Of a DNA stretch of 64,000 nucleotides, positions 1 to 9,333 are shown piece after piece. Positions within the stretch are counted from its first letter, which is position 1. Every line of letters starts with the position of its first letter. Made by a program: the position numbers and the translations under genes. Under the pieces are notes generated by a model. It was not told the DNA's origin and made no database searches. It saw only the letters and a program-made list of their open reading frames with translations. Origin of the DNA: Microbacterium lemovicicum (GTDB taxonomy: Bacteria > Actinomycetota > Actinomycetes > Actinomycetales > Microbacteriaceae); contig NZ_CP031423.1 of assembly GCF_003991875.1 (NCBI RefSeq), positions 2,914,001 to 2,978,000 of the forward strand. Reading direction: 5' to 3'.

Positions 1-1
1 C

Positions 2-991
2 GGCGGGGACGACGTCATCTCGTCCCCGCCGGCTTCGCCGCCGGCATCCCCCCGCCGCAGGCGCGGCATCAGCTGGTCGACGCGGCTGGAGATCCTGCTC
101 CTGGTCGGGCCAGCCCTGATCATGTTCCTGGGCTTCGTGATCTTCCCCGTCGCGATGGCCGCCTACTACGGCTTCTTCAGCTGGCAGGGCTACGGCGCCC
201 CGACCGACTTCGTCGGCTTCCGCAACTACCTGACGATCATCCAGGACCCGCTCTTCCTCGAGGCGCTGGGGCACAACGGCTTCATCGTCGTGCTGTCGCT
301 CGTGCTGCAGGGGCCGGCGGCGATCCTCCTCGCCCTGCTGCTGAACCGGCGCATGCGCGGTCAGTCGCTGATCCGCGTGCTGATCTTCGTGCCCTACGTC
401 ATCGCCGAGGTCGTCGTCGGCACCGGCTGGAGCCTCATGCTCCAGACCACGGGCGCCCTCAACGGGCTCCTGGAGAAGATCGGGCTCGGCGCGTTCACGG
501 CCGACTGGCTGTCGGACCCGAGCATCGCCATCTGGACCCTCATGGGGATCATCACGTGGAAGTACATCGGCTTCGCCGTGATCCTCTTCCTCGCCGGTCT
601 CCAGGGCATCCCCGAGGAGCTCTCGGAGGCGGCCGCCATCGACGGCGCCTCGTTCTGGCAGATCCAGTGGCGCATCACGCTGCCGCTGATGGGCCCGACG
701 CTGCGCATCTGGGCGTTCCTGTCGATCATCGGATCGCTGCAGCTGTTCGACCTCGTCTACATCATCTGGGGGCAGTACATCGCCTCCACCGCCGGCACGT
801 CGACCATGGCGACGTACATGGTCTCCGAGGGCCGCAACGCGGGCAACTTCGGCTACGGCAACGCCGTCGCCGTCGTGATCTTCGTCATCTCCCTGGTCGT
901 CGCCCTCATCTATCAGCGCTTCGTGCTGCGTCGGGACACCGACGGCGCCCTCACCGGCGACAGCGGCAGGAAGAGGAAGGAACGCCGATGA
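2..991 (+). CDS. Sugar ABC transporter permease, MalF type (5' end outside window)
   Basis: This is an inner-membrane permease of a carbohydrate ABC importer (MalF/UgpA class). The frame is open to the first base of the window with no start codon before an internal ATG at 122, and a cytoplasmic Arg-rich stretch precedes the first membrane helix, so the true start lies upstream. About six hydrophobic segments are visible. The EAA loop (EAAAIDGASFWQIQ) that docks on the ATPase sits near the middle. It overlaps the next permease gene by ATGA, so the two are translationally coupled. The binding-protein gene is presumably upstream, outside the window. The sugar cannot be read from sequence; the following GH3 gene suggests a plant-derived beta-glycoside. 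Confidence 0.9.
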   Translation, partial: GGDDVISSPPASPPASPRRRRGISWSTRLEILLLVGPALIMFLGFVIFPVAMAAYYGFFSWQGYGAPTDFVGFRNYLTIIQDPLFLEALGHNGFIVVLSLVLQGPAAILLALLLNRRMRGQSLIRVLIFVPYVIAEVVVGTGWSLMLQTTGALNGLLEKIGLGAFTADWLSDPSIAIWTLMGIITWKYIGFAVILFLAGLQGIPEELSEAAAIDGASFWQIQWRITLPLMGPTLRIWAFLSIIGSLQLFDLVYIIWGQYIASTAGTSTMATYMVSEGRNAGNFGYGNAVAVVIFVISLVVALIYQRFVLRRDTDGALTGDSGRKRKERR

Positions 992-1908
992 CCGCCGCTC
1001 CCGCACCCCTGACCGAGCGTCGCGGCGCCCGGACCGCGACCCGCCCCACGGGCGACGCGCCGACCCGTCGGCGCCCCCGCGCCGGCGGAGCCCTCCCCAC
1101 CGGCAGCCCCGGCGTCTACCTGATCGCCGTCGTGGTGATCGCCGTGATGCTCGTGCCGATCGGGTACATCATCATCGGCGGCTTCCGCACCAACGCCCAG
1201 ATCACGGTCGACCCGTCCGGGTTCCCGAGTCCGTGGGACGCCGGCAACTACATCGACGTCCTCACCGGCGGCATCTTCTGGCGCCAGGTGGGCAACTCGC
1301 TCATCGCCGCGGTGGCCACGACCGCCGGCGCCGTCGGCCTCGGCCTCATGGCCAGCTATGTGCTCGCCCGCTACCGGTTCGCCGGCCGCGGCGTGCTGTA
1401 CGCGCTGTTCGCCGCGGGCCTGATGTTCCCGCTGACGGTGGCGATCACCCCGCTGTACATCGTGGTGCGCAACCTCGGACTGATGAACTCCCTCGGCGGG
1501 GTGATCCTGCCCCAGATCGCCTTCGCCCTGCCGACGACGATCATCATCCTGGTGCCGTTCCTGCGCGCCATCCCGGACGAGATCCAGGAGGCCGCGTTCA
1601 TCGACGGGTGCAGCCGCATCGGCTTCTTCTGGCGCATGGTGCTGCCGCTGTCGCTCCCGGGCGTCATCACCACCGGCATCCTGGCGTTCATCGGCAGCTG
1701 GAACAGCTATCTGCTGCCCCTGTTCATCCTGAACAACGAGGCCGCCTTCACCCTGCCCCTCGGGGTGCAGTCCTTCGCGTCGCAGTACTCGGTCGACACC
1801 GCCAAGGTGCTGGCCTTCACGTCGCTGTCGATGCTTCCGGCGCTGGTGTTCTTCAGTCTCTTCGAGCGCCGCATCGTCGGCGGCCTCACCGGAGCCGTGA
1901 AGGGCTGA
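988..1908 (+). CDS. Sugar ABC transporter permease, MalG type
   Basis: This is the second membrane subunit of the importer (MalG/UgpE class, about 306 residues). The start is the ATG that overlaps the stop of the preceding permease. A 45-residue Pro/Arg-rich cytoplasmic tail precedes the first helix (VYLIAVVVIAVMLVPIGYII). The EAA motif (EAAFIDGCSRIGFFWRM) lies in the second half. It is transcribed with the upstream permease and the downstream GH3 gene, with a 90-bp gap before the latter. No ATPase gene is present, as is common in actinobacteria where a shared MsiK-type ATPase energises several sugar importers; that last point is family knowledge, not seen here. Confidence 0.92.
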   Translation: MTAAPAPLTERRGARTATRPTGDAPTRRRPRAGGALPTGSPGVYLIAVVVIAVMLVPIGYIIIGGFRTNAQITVDPSGFPSPWDAGNYIDVLTGGIFWRQVGNSLIAAVATTAGAVGLGLMASYVLARYRFAGRGVLYALFAAGLMFPLTVAITPLYIVVRNLGLMNSLGGVILPQIAFALPTTIIILVPFLRAIPDEIQEAAFIDGCSRIGFFWRMVLPLSLPGVITTGILAFIGSWNSYLLPLFILNNEAAFTLPLGVQSFASQYSVDTAKVLAFTSLSMLPALVFFSLFERRIVGGLTGAVKG

Positions 1909-1998
1909 CGCCCCCGCGAGGTGTCCGGCCGCCGACAGCGGCCCGACACCGTCTCGCACGTCCGCCGGACGTGCCCGCAGATACAGAAAGAGAACGAC

Positions 1999-4380
1999 GT
2001 GGCCCTGCCTGAAGCATCCCCGGTGTCGCCCCGCGTGCGCGACCTGCTCGCCCGCATGACGATCGAGGAGAAGGTCGCCCAGCTGGTCGGCTACTGGGTC
2101 GACCAGGGCGACGAGGTCGTCGCGCCGATGGCGGGTGAGATGCGCACCTCCACGCGCTACGCGGAGGCGACCGCCCACGGCCTCGGACACCTCACCCGCG
2201 TCTACGGCACCCGCCCCGTCGACCCCGTCGAGCGCGCGCAGTGGCTGCACGGCGAGCAGCGGCGGCTCACCACCGAGACCCGCCTCGGCATCCCCGCGAT
2301 CGTGCACGAGGAGTGCCTCACCGGACTCGCCGCGTGGAAGGCCGCGACCTTCCCGACTCCGCTGGCCTGGGGCGCCTCCTTCGACGAGGCCCTCGTCGAG
2401 GAGATGGCCGCCGCGATCGGCGGCTCGATGCGCGAGCTCGGCATCCATCAGGGCCTCGCCCCCGTGCTGGACGTCATCCGCGACCCGCGCTGGGGCCGCG
2501 TCGACGAGTGCATCTCGGAAGACCCGTACGTGGTCGGGATGCTGGGCTCGGCCTACGTCCGCGGGCTCCAGGGCGCCGGGGTGCACGCCACCCTCAAGCA
2601 CTTCGTCGGCTACTCCGCCTCGCGCGCGGGCCGCAACCACGCCCCCGTCTCGGCCGGCGCCCGCGAGCTCGCCGATGTGCTGCTGCCGCCGTTCGAGATG
2701 GCCGTCCGCGATGCGGGCGTGCGCAGCGTCATGAACTCCTACGCCGAGATCGACGGCATGCCCGTCGCCGCGACCCCCGACTACCTCCAGACCCTGCTGC
2801 GCGAGGTCTGGGGCTTCGACGGGGTGGTGGTCTCGGACTACTTCGCCGTCGCGTTCCTCATGACCATGCACCGCGTCGCCGAAGACCGCGCCCGCGCGGC
2901 CTCGCTCGCCATCGCGGCCGGCATCGACGTCGAGCTGCCCGGCGCCGATGCGTATCCCGAGCTCGTCGCGCTGGCCGCGGCGGGGGGGATGGATGCTGCG
3001 CTCGTCGACCGCGCGGTCGCCCGCGTGCTGACGCAGAAGGAGGACCTCGGGCTCTTGGACGCCGTGTTCGAGGCGGCGCCCGAGACGATCGACCTGGACA
3101 CGCCCGAGCACCGCCGCATCGCGCGCGAGCTCGCGGAGGAGTCGCTCGTGCTGCTCAGCAACGACGGCATCCTCCCCCTCGCCGCCGGCACGACCGCGCG
3201 CGTGGCCGTCCTCGGCCCGAACGCCGACAGCGCCGAGGCGCTGATGGGGTGCTATTCCTTCGTCAACCACGTGCTGGCCCACCACCCCGGCACGCCCGCC
3301 GGCATCGAGCTGCCCACGGTGCTCGACGGCCTGCGCGCCAACCTGCCGCACGCCGGCATCACGCACGCGGCCGGGTGCGACGCCGAGGGAGCGGACCGCA
3401 GCGGCATCGCCGACGCGGTCGCCCTCGCCGCCGACGCCGACGTCGCGATCGTCGTGGTCGGCGACCGCGCCGGGCTCTTCGGGCGCGGCACGGTCGGCGA
3501 GGGCAACGACGTCGAGTCGCTCGAGCTCCCCGGCGTGCAGCGTGAGCTCGTCGAGGCGGTCGCGGCGACCGGCACGCCGGTCGTGCTCGTGCTGCTGACC
3601 GGCCGCCCGTACGCGATCGAGTGGGCCCTGCCCGCCCGCGCGACCGACCCGGGCACGAGAGCCGGACTCGGCATCCCCGACGCGCCCTCCGACGCGGATG
3701 CCGCGGCCCCGGGAGCCACGGGGGCCGCAGCCGCCGCGCTCCAGGCGTTCTTCCCCGGCGAGGAGGGCGGCATCGCGATCGCCCGCGTGCTGAGCGGCGC
3801 CGTCGTCCCGTCCGGGCGCCTCCCCGTCTCGCTCCCCCGCTCCGCGGGCGCGCAGCCGTACTCCTACCTGCACCCCGTGCTGGGCGGGCGCAGCGACATC
3901 ACGAGCGCCGACCCGACCCCCACGCTGCCCTTCGGCCACGGCCTGTCGTACACGACGTTCGCCCACGAGGAGCTCCTCGTCGACGGCGAGGTCGCGGCCG
4001 GAGCCTCGTTCACGGCCCGCGTGCGGGTGCGCAACACCGGCGAGCGCGCAGGCACCGACGTCGTGCAGCTCTACGGGCGCGACCTGTTCGCGAGCGTGAC
4101 CCGCCCGGTCGCGCAGCTGCTGGCCTTCGCGCGGGTGACGCTCGAGCCCGGCGAGGAGACCCTCGTGCGTTTCGAGGTGCCGACGCAGCGCCTCGCGTTC
4201 ACCGGGGTGCACGGGCGGCGGATCGTCGAGGCCGGCGCCGTCGAGGTGTGGGTCGGCCCGTCGTGCGCCGAGCGCGACGCCGAGGCGCTCCTCGACATCA
4301 CCGGCGCCGAGCATGTCGTCGCCCCGGAAGACCCGCGGGTCGCGCGCGCCGTGATCGAGGCCTCCGCCCGGGTGGAGTGA
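1999..4380 (+). CDS. Glycoside hydrolase family 3 beta-glycosidase
   Basis: This is a retaining beta-glucosidase or beta-xylosidase of GH3, 793 residues. No signal peptide is visible, so it probably acts in the cytoplasm on imported oligosaccharides. The GTG start is chosen because AGAAAGAGAA lies just upstream; the open frame extends 78 nt further without a ribosome site. The (beta/alpha)8 domain holds the KHF motif (residues 200-202) and the nucleophile Asp280 in GVVVSDY. The alpha/beta sandwich domain follows, and a fibronectin-III-like domain (after about residue 660) ends the protein. The acid/base residue cannot be assigned reliably by eye. It sits directly behind two sugar permeases, so transport and hydrolysis are coupled. 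Substrate choice between glucoside and xyloside is open. Confidence 0.92.
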   Translation: MALPEASPVSPRVRDLLARMTIEEKVAQLVGYWVDQGDEVVAPMAGEMRTSTRYAEATAHGLGHLTRVYGTRPVDPVERAQWLHGEQRRLTTETRLGIPAIVHEECLTGLAAWKAATFPTPLAWGASFDEALVEEMAAAIGGSMRELGIHQGLAPVLDVIRDPRWGRVDECISEDPYVVGMLGSAYVRGLQGAGVHATLKHFVGYSASRAGRNHAPVSAGARELADVLLPPFEMAVRDAGVRSVMNSYAEIDGMPVAATPDYLQTLLREVWGFDGVVVSDYFAVAFLMTMHRVAEDRARAASLAIAAGIDVELPGADAYPELVALAAAGGMDAALVDRAVARVLTQKEDLGLLDAVFEAAPETIDLDTPEHRRIARELAEESLVLLSNDGILPLAAGTTARVAVLGPNADSAEALMGCYSFVNHVLAHHPGTPAGIELPTVLDGLRANLPHAGITHAAGCDAEGADRSGIADAVALAADADVAIVVVGDRAGLFGRGTVGEGNDVESLELPGVQRELVEAVAATGTPVVLVLLTGRPYAIEWALPARATDPGTRAGLGIPDAPSDADAAAPGATGAAAAALQAFFPGEEGGIAIARVLSGAVVPSGRLPVSLPRSAGAQPYSYLHPVLGGRSDITSADPTPTLPFGHGLSYTTFAHEELLVDGEVAAGASFTARVRVRNTGERAGTDVVQLYGRDLFASVTRPVAQLLAFARVTLEPGEETLVRFEVPTQRLAFTGVHGRRIVEAGAVEVWVGPSCAERDAEALLDITGAEHVVAPEDPRVARAVIEASARVE

Positions 4381-4401
4381 CCGGCCCCGCCCGAGTCGCG
4401 T

Positions 4402-4424
4402 GACCGATACCGCCGCGGTCGGTC
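4402..4424. terminator. Stem-loop between convergent GH3 and lacI genes
   Basis: An interrupted inverted repeat (GACCG-AT-ACCGC, single C, GCGGT-CGGTC) lies between the GH3 stop and the convergent LacI stop. It can fold on either strand. There is no T-tract, as is usual for GC-rich actinobacterial hairpins, so its role as a bidirectional terminator is inference. Confidence 0.4.
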
Positions 4425-4438
4425 GGCCCGGCGCCCCG

Positions 4439-5467
4439 TCACGCCCGCGGGCGCGCCGCGTCAGCGTCCCCGGCCGGTGGCGCCGTCGATCCGCCGACGA
4501 CGAGCGTGGTGGCCAGCTCCACCCGTCGCGGCGCAGCCGCACCGTCCTCGTCCGGTCGCAGCACGGCGCGTGCGGCCGTCTCCGCGATCTCGCGGAGCGG
4601 CAGTCTCACCGTGGTCAGCCGCGGCGTGGACAGCTCGGCCGTCGCCAGACCCCCGACACCGACGACGGACAGCGCGGCCGGAACGGACAGACCGAGGCCG
4701 CGCGCGGCCCGGATCACCCCCACGGCCTGAGCATCGCTGCCCGCCACGATCGCCGACGGCTGCGATGCGGCGCCGAGCAGCTCGCGGGCGCATGCCTCCC
4801 CGCCGTCGGCGTCGGAGGGGGCGAAGCGCGCCCAGGCCGGCGCGACCTCGAGGTCGGCCCCCGACAGCGCGGCGCGGCAGCCGTCCATGCGCGCGACGGA
4901 CGACATGTCGCTCGACGGGCCCATGATCGCCGCGATGCGGCGGTGGCCCAGGTCGAGGAGGTGGCGGGTCGCAGCGAGGCCCCCGGTCCAGTGGGCCGCC
5001 CCCACGGCTGCCACGCCGACCTGCGGATCCCCGGCCGGGTCCACGAGCACGACGGGCACGCCGGCGCGGTCGAGGTTCTCCCGGGCGCCGGGCGGCAGGC
5101 CCGAGGCGAGCACGATCACGCCCGCCGGTCGGCGGCGCACCGCGGCATCCGTCCACTCCGTCGCCGCGGACCGCGCATCTCCCGACAGCGCCAGCGACAC
5201 GGCCATGCCCTCGGCGGTGGCGACGGCGAGGATCCCGTCGACGAGCTCGAGCATCTCCTCGCCGTGCAGGCGCGGCAGCACCACCTCGATGTACTCGCGG
5301 CGCCCGGCGCCGCCGCGGCGGCGGTACCCCCGCAGGCGCAGCTGCTCCTCGATCGCCCCGCGCGTGGCCGATGAGACGTCCGACCCGCCGTTCAGCACCT
5401 TCGAGACCGTCGTCAGCGAGACACCCGTCTCGGCGGCGATCTCCCGGAGCGTCACGCGGGCCGTCAC
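4439..5467 (-). CDS. LacI-family transcriptional regulator (end of GH5/GH51 operon)
   Basis: This is a DNA-binding repressor of 342 residues. The N-terminal helix-turn-helix (VTLREIAAETGVSLTTVSKV) and hinge helix are intact, followed by a periplasmic-binding-protein-like sugar domain. It is the last gene of a minus-strand operon that begins with the binding protein at 11706, and follows the GH5 gene by 13 nt. LacI genes at the end of a transporter/hydrolase operon usually control that operon. It is one of two LacI genes that could recognise the TACAACGTTGTA sites at 11.8, 16.1 and 21.3 kb. The other, at 16144, lies next to such a site and is the stronger candidate. Confidence 0.92.
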   Translation of the reverse strand: MTARVTLREIAAETGVSLTTVSKVLNGGSDVSSATRGAIEEQLRLRGYRRRGGAGRREYIEVVLPRLHGEEMLELVDGILAVATAEGMAVSLALSGDARSAATEWTDAAVRRRPAGVIVLASGLPPGARENLDRAGVPVVLVDPAGDPQVGVAAVGAAHWTGGLAATRHLLDLGHRRIAAIMGPSSDMSSVARMDGCRAALSGADLEVAPAWARFAPSDADGGEACARELLGAASQPSAIVAGSDAQAVGVIRAARGLGLSVPAALSVVGVGGLATAELSTPRLTTVRLPLREIAETAARAVLRPDEDGAAAPRRVELATTLVVGGSTAPPAGDADAARPRA

Positions 5468-5480
5468 GTCGGGCGTCCCG

Positions 5481-6866
5481 TCAGTTCCGGAGCGAGCCCC
5501 GGAGCAGATCCGCGAGCGGCTGACGCACGACGCAGCGCTCGAAGGCGAAGTCCCCGGCCAGCTCCGCGGCCGCGGACGGCGCGACGCCCGCGAAGAGCCG
5601 CGCGTGGTCGTCGACCATCGCCTCGGCCAGCATCACGTGCCGCACGTGGCCGTGGATCCACCGTCGGGCGCCCCACGGGTAGGGCTGGAAGTCGGGGAAC
5701 TCCTCCGCGAACAGCTTCTCGATCGGGTCCAGGATGCTGCGCACCCCCGCATCGGTCGAGCCCCAGGAGTCGACTCCCAGACGGGCCTTCTTCTCGCGCA
5801 CGGGGGCGATCAGGCGCAGGTAGTCGCCCTGCGGGTCGGCGGTCACGACGCCCTGCAGGCCGATGTCCTTGTACGTCCAGAGCGCCCAGCTCGCGTCGTA
5901 CCGGTCGTAGATGTCGAGCTGATCCTGCAGCAGCTGCGAGCGCTCGGCATCGCGGTCCGGGTCACCCGTGTAGACCGGTCCGAACTCGCCGACCCAGATG
6001 GGGGTGCCCGTCCGGCGCATGAACTCGGTGCGCTGCAGGAAGGTCCGCTCGACGGCGTCGCGGTCGACGAACTGCCCTCGCGAGACGCCCGGATACGGGC
6101 CGCCGTCGACGAAGCCGGGAAGCGCGTAGTCGTGCGCCGTGTAGACCGTGTTGGGCAGCGGATCGCCGAGCTGGTCGAACTGCGTGGAGTACCGGTTGCC
6201 GTCGAGGAAGAGGATGTGATCGGGATCGACCCGCCGGATCGCGGCCTCCAGCCGCCGGTAGAACGGGCCGATGGTGGACCCCTCGACGTCGGCCGGCTCG
6301 TTGACGGGGTTGTAGCCGGCGACCCAGGGGTTGCCGCGGTAGTGGTCGGCGATGTGCTCCCACAGGGCGACCACCCGGTGCTGGAACTGCTCCTGCGCCC
6401 AGAAGCCCGCCCACTGCGTGGGGTTGTCGCTGTGCCAGTGCTGGTTCTGGGCGCCCGGCACCGCGTGGAGGTCGAGGATCGTGTAGATGCCGTGGCGCGC
6501 ACACGCCTCGACGACCCGATCCAGCAGGCGGAATCCTTCGTCGCGCAGGACGAGGGGCTCCGCGTCGTCTTCGAAGTGCCGGTAGCTGAACGGCACGCGG
6601 AGGGAGTTCACTCCCAGCGACTGCAGGAACGCAGCATCCGAATCGGTGAAGAAGTCGTGCAGGAAGCGCTCGAAGAACGCCTCGTACGCCTCCTCGCCCA
6701 TCGCCCGGCGCAGCGCCCTCCGCTGCTGCGACTCCGAGCCGGCGTAGCCGGTGATGAAGTTCTCCATGTTCATCCAGCCGCCGAGTCCGAAGCCGCGGAG
6801 GCGCACGGGCTCCGTGCCCGAGACGATGCGCGTCCCGTCGACGCGCAGGATCGGCAGCTCAGACAC
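5481..6866 (-). CDS. Glycoside hydrolase family 5 endo-/exo-beta-glycanase
   Basis: This is a 461-residue retaining beta-glycanase of clan GH-A (cellulase/exo-glucanase-like). The catalytic pair is visible: acid/base Glu190 in GYNPVNEP and nucleophile Glu294 in IWVGEFGP. The N-terminal fold signature RLRGFGLGGWMN and the substrate-binding LDLHAVPG are also present. There is no signal peptide, so it probably acts inside the cell on imported oligosaccharides. Its ATG lies inside the end of the GH51 gene (8-nt overlap), which implies co-translation. Specificity (glucan, mannan, xylan-derived) cannot be read; with an arabinofuranosidase as partner, decorated xylan or arabinan fragments are the likely source. 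Confidence 0.88.
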   Translation of the reverse strand: MSELPILRVDGTRIVSGTEPVRLRGFGLGGWMNMENFITGYAGSESQQRRALRRAMGEEAYEAFFERFLHDFFTDSDAAFLQSLGVNSLRVPFSYRHFEDDAEPLVLRDEGFRLLDRVVEACARHGIYTILDLHAVPGAQNQHWHSDNPTQWAGFWAQEQFQHRVVALWEHIADHYRGNPWVAGYNPVNEPADVEGSTIGPFYRRLEAAIRRVDPDHILFLDGNRYSTQFDQLGDPLPNTVYTAHDYALPGFVDGGPYPGVSRGQFVDRDAVERTFLQRTEFMRRTGTPIWVGEFGPVYTGDPDRDAERSQLLQDQLDIYDRYDASWALWTYKDIGLQGVVTADPQGDYLRLIAPVREKKARLGVDSWGSTDAGVRSILDPIEKLFAEEFPDFQPYPWGARRWIHGHVRHVMLAEAMVDDHARLFAGVAPSAAAELAGDFAFERCVVRQPLADLLRGSLRN

Positions 6867-8403
6867 CCGAGCCCTCGCCTCCGCCCTGCGCGGCGCCCAG
6901 TGTGACGGCGCTCCACGAGACCGGCGGCAGGGTGATGGTGACCGTGGAGCCCTCCCGCCGCACCGAGGTGTTCTCGGCGGGCGCGACGCGCTCCGGCTCG
7001 GCCAGCGTGTTGGCCGCGTGCACGTCGGGGTCTGCCAGCGTCGTGCCCGACACCGCGTCGATCGCGCCGAAGGCCGAGATGTCGACGCTGAGTTCGACCT
7101 CCTCGGTCAGGCTGCGGTTGACGAGGAACACCGACACGTCGCCGGTCGCCTCGTCGTGCGTGGCCACCGCGTCCACCACGGGCACGGCGCCGAACACCGC
7201 CGTGTCGTAGGTGGGGCTGTCGAGCGTCACCCGCAGCGCCTGGCCGCGGGCCAGACGCGAGGTGAGCGAGAACGGGAAGAACGTCGTCTGGCGCCAGCTC
7301 GGGCCGCCCGGCTCGGTCATGATCGGCGCGATCACGTTCACCAGCTGAGCCAGGCTCGCCGAGGTCACCCGGTCGGCGTGACGCAGGAGCGAGATCAGCA
7401 GGCTGCCCACGACCACCGCATCCATCACCGAGTAGGAGTCCTCGAGCAGGCGGGGCGCCACGGGCCAGGTGTCGACGTCGGTGATCTTGTCGACGTCGTT
7501 GTAGCGCGACTGGTACCAGACGTTCCACTCGTCGAACGAGATCTTGATCGTCTTGTCGCTGCGGCGGAGCGCCTTGACGTGATCGGCGGTGGAGACCACC
7601 GACTCGATGAAGCCGTCCATGTTCACCGCGGAGGCCAGGAAGCTGCCGAGGTCGCCGTCGATCGGCTCGTAGTACGCGTGGCACGAGATGTAGTCGACCT
7701 CGTCGTAGGTGCGCTCGAGCACGACGCGCTCCCACTCGCCGAACGTCGGCATCTGCGCACCGGAGCTGCCGCAGACCACGAGCTCGAGGTCGGGGTCGAT
7801 CTGACGCATCGCGCGTGCCGTCTGGCCCGCGATGCGGGCGTACTCCTCCGCGGTGCTGTAGCCCAGCTGCCACGGTCCGTCCATCTCGTTGCCCAGGCAC
7901 CACATGCGGATGTCGTGGGGTTCGGGTCGGCCGTTGGCGACCCGCTGCCGGGCGAACGCCGTGTCGGTGCGGAGGTTCGCGTACTCGAGCACGTCGAGGG
8001 CGTCCTGGATGCCGCGGGTGCCGAGGTTCACGGCGTACATGAGCTCGCTGCCGACCTTCTCCAGCCACGAGGCGAACTCGTCGAGGCCGATCTCGTTCGT
8101 CTCCGTCGAGTGCCAGGCGAGGTCGAGCCGTCGCGGGCGGTCCTCCCGCGGTCCGACGCCGTCCTCCCAGCGGTACCCGGAGACGAAGTTGCCGCCGGGA
8201 TACCGGATGGTCGAGACGCCGAGCTCGCGGACGAGGTCCATGACGTCGGTCCGGAAGCCCTCCTCGTCGGCGGTCGCGTGCGTCGGCTCGTAGATGCCGT
8301 CGTACACGCATCGGCCGAGGTGCTCGACGAAGGAGCCGAAGAGGCGGCGGTCGATCGGTCCGATGGCCGCGGCCGGGTCGATCGTCAGGCGGGAGTGGAG
8401 CAT
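6859..8403 (-). CDS. abfA: Alpha-L-arabinofuranosidase, GH51
   Basis: This enzyme removes terminal alpha-L-arabinofuranosyl groups from arabinan, arabinoxylan or their oligosaccharides. Its 514 residues match the usual length of intracellular GH51 enzymes. Landmarks are the N-terminal GSFVEHLGRCVYDGIYEP, the acid/base Glu173 in CLGNEMDGPW and the nucleophile Glu292 in ISFDEWNVWYQ. A C-terminal beta-sandwich follows. No signal peptide is seen. It lies 48 nt after a sugar permease and overlaps the GH5 gene, within an operon headed by a binding protein. This pins the operon to arabinose-containing plant polysaccharide. Confidence 0.95.
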   Translation of the reverse strand: MLHSRLTIDPAAAIGPIDRRLFGSFVEHLGRCVYDGIYEPTHATADEEGFRTDVMDLVRELGVSTIRYPGGNFVSGYRWEDGVGPREDRPRRLDLAWHSTETNEIGLDEFASWLEKVGSELMYAVNLGTRGIQDALDVLEYANLRTDTAFARQRVANGRPEPHDIRMWCLGNEMDGPWQLGYSTAEEYARIAGQTARAMRQIDPDLELVVCGSSGAQMPTFGEWERVVLERTYDEVDYISCHAYYEPIDGDLGSFLASAVNMDGFIESVVSTADHVKALRRSDKTIKISFDEWNVWYQSRYNDVDKITDVDTWPVAPRLLEDSYSVMDAVVVGSLLISLLRHADRVTSASLAQLVNVIAPIMTEPGGPSWRQTTFFPFSLTSRLARGQALRVTLDSPTYDTAVFGAVPVVDAVATHDEATGDVSVFLVNRSLTEEVELSVDISAFGAIDAVSGTTLADPDVHAANTLAEPERVAPAENTSVRREGSTVTITLPPVSWSAVTLGAAQGGGEGSGV

Positions 8404-8451
8404 GTTCTTCTTCCGGGGTTCAGGGGATGAGGACGACGCGGACAGCGGGGA

Positions 8452-9333
8452 TCATTTGAGGCTTCCGATGGCCAGCCCGCCCTGCCAGTACTTCTGCAGG
8501 GTGAGGAACGCGATGATCAGCGGGATCACCGACACCAGCGAGCCGAGGATGATGATGCTCCACAGCGATGTGCCGCCGGCGTTGTTGGCCGAGGCGATGC
8601 CCTGCCACAGGCCGATGCCGACCGTCACCGGGAAGAGCCGGTTGTCCGAGAGCATCGCCAGCGGCAGGAAGTAGTTGTTCCACGACGCGACCACCGACAG
8701 CAGCACCACCGTCACGATGGCGGGGCGGAGGAGCGGCAGCGCCACCTGGACGAAGATGCGGAATTCACCGGCCCCGTCGACGCGGGCGGCGTCGAGCAGC
8801 TCCTCGGGCACCGCGTCGCGCGCATACACGTGCATGAGGTACACGCCGAACGGGTTGAGGAGCGTCGGGAGGATGACGGCCCAGATCGTGTTCGTCAGAC
8901 CCATCTGGGAGAACATGATGAACGTCGGGATCACCAGCGCCGTGGCCGGCACCATGACCGAGCCGAGCAGGATGGCGAATCCGAGCCGGCGCCCGCGGAA
9001 GTCGTACTTCGCGAACCCGTAGCCGGCCGCGACCGCCAGCACCGTCGCGCCGAGGCCTCCCACGACCGCGTAGAGGGCGGAGTTCATCAGCCACCGGAGG
9101 TAGATGCCGTCCTGGAACGAGAACAGCTGGACGAGGTTGCCCCAGTAGTCGACGTTGTCCGTGAACCAGAGGGCGCTTCCGCCGCCGAAGAGGCCCGCGG
9201 CATCCTTGGAGCTGTTGACGATGACCCACCAGAAGGGGATCAGGAAGTAGATCAGCAGGAATCCGAGGAGGACCTGGAGGGGGATGTAGCGCTGCTGGCG
9301 CGGCTTTCGCAGCTCGAGGGTCGAAGCGGTCAT
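8452..9333 (-). CDS. Sugar ABC transporter permease, MalG type
   Basis: This is an inner-membrane permease of 293 residues with about six helices. The ATG overlaps the stop of the upstream MalF-type gene (ATGA), so the longer open frame upstream is ignored. The N-terminal helix is followed by a periplasmic loop, and the EAA loop (ELLDAARVDGAGEFRIFVQV) lies in the second half. It works with the adjacent MalF-type permease and the lipoprotein encoded upstream to import an oligosaccharide that the GH51 and GH5 enzymes then degrade. As in the first transporter, no ATPase gene is nearby. Confidence 0.92.
   Translation of the reverse strand: MTASTLELRKPRQQRYIPLQVLLGFLLIYFLIPFWWVIVNSSKDAAGLFGGGSALWFTDNVDYWGNLVQLFSFQDGIYLRWLMNSALYAVVGGLGATVLAVAAGYGFAKYDFRGRRLGFAILLGSVMVPATALVIPTFIMFSQMGLTNTIWAVILPTLLNPFGVYLMHVYARDAVPEELLDAARVDGAGEFRIFVQVALPLLRPAIVTVVLLSVVASWNNYFLPLAMLSDNRLFPVTVGIGLWQGIASANNAGGTSLWSIIILGSLVSVIPLIIAFLTLQKYWQGGLAIGSLK

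Noticed and set aside
913..4542. 1209-codon open frame antisense to the permease and GH3 genes
   Set aside because: Its composition is Arg/Gly/Asp/His-rich shadow translation of GC-rich DNA, while the other strand carries complete families with catalytic motifs.
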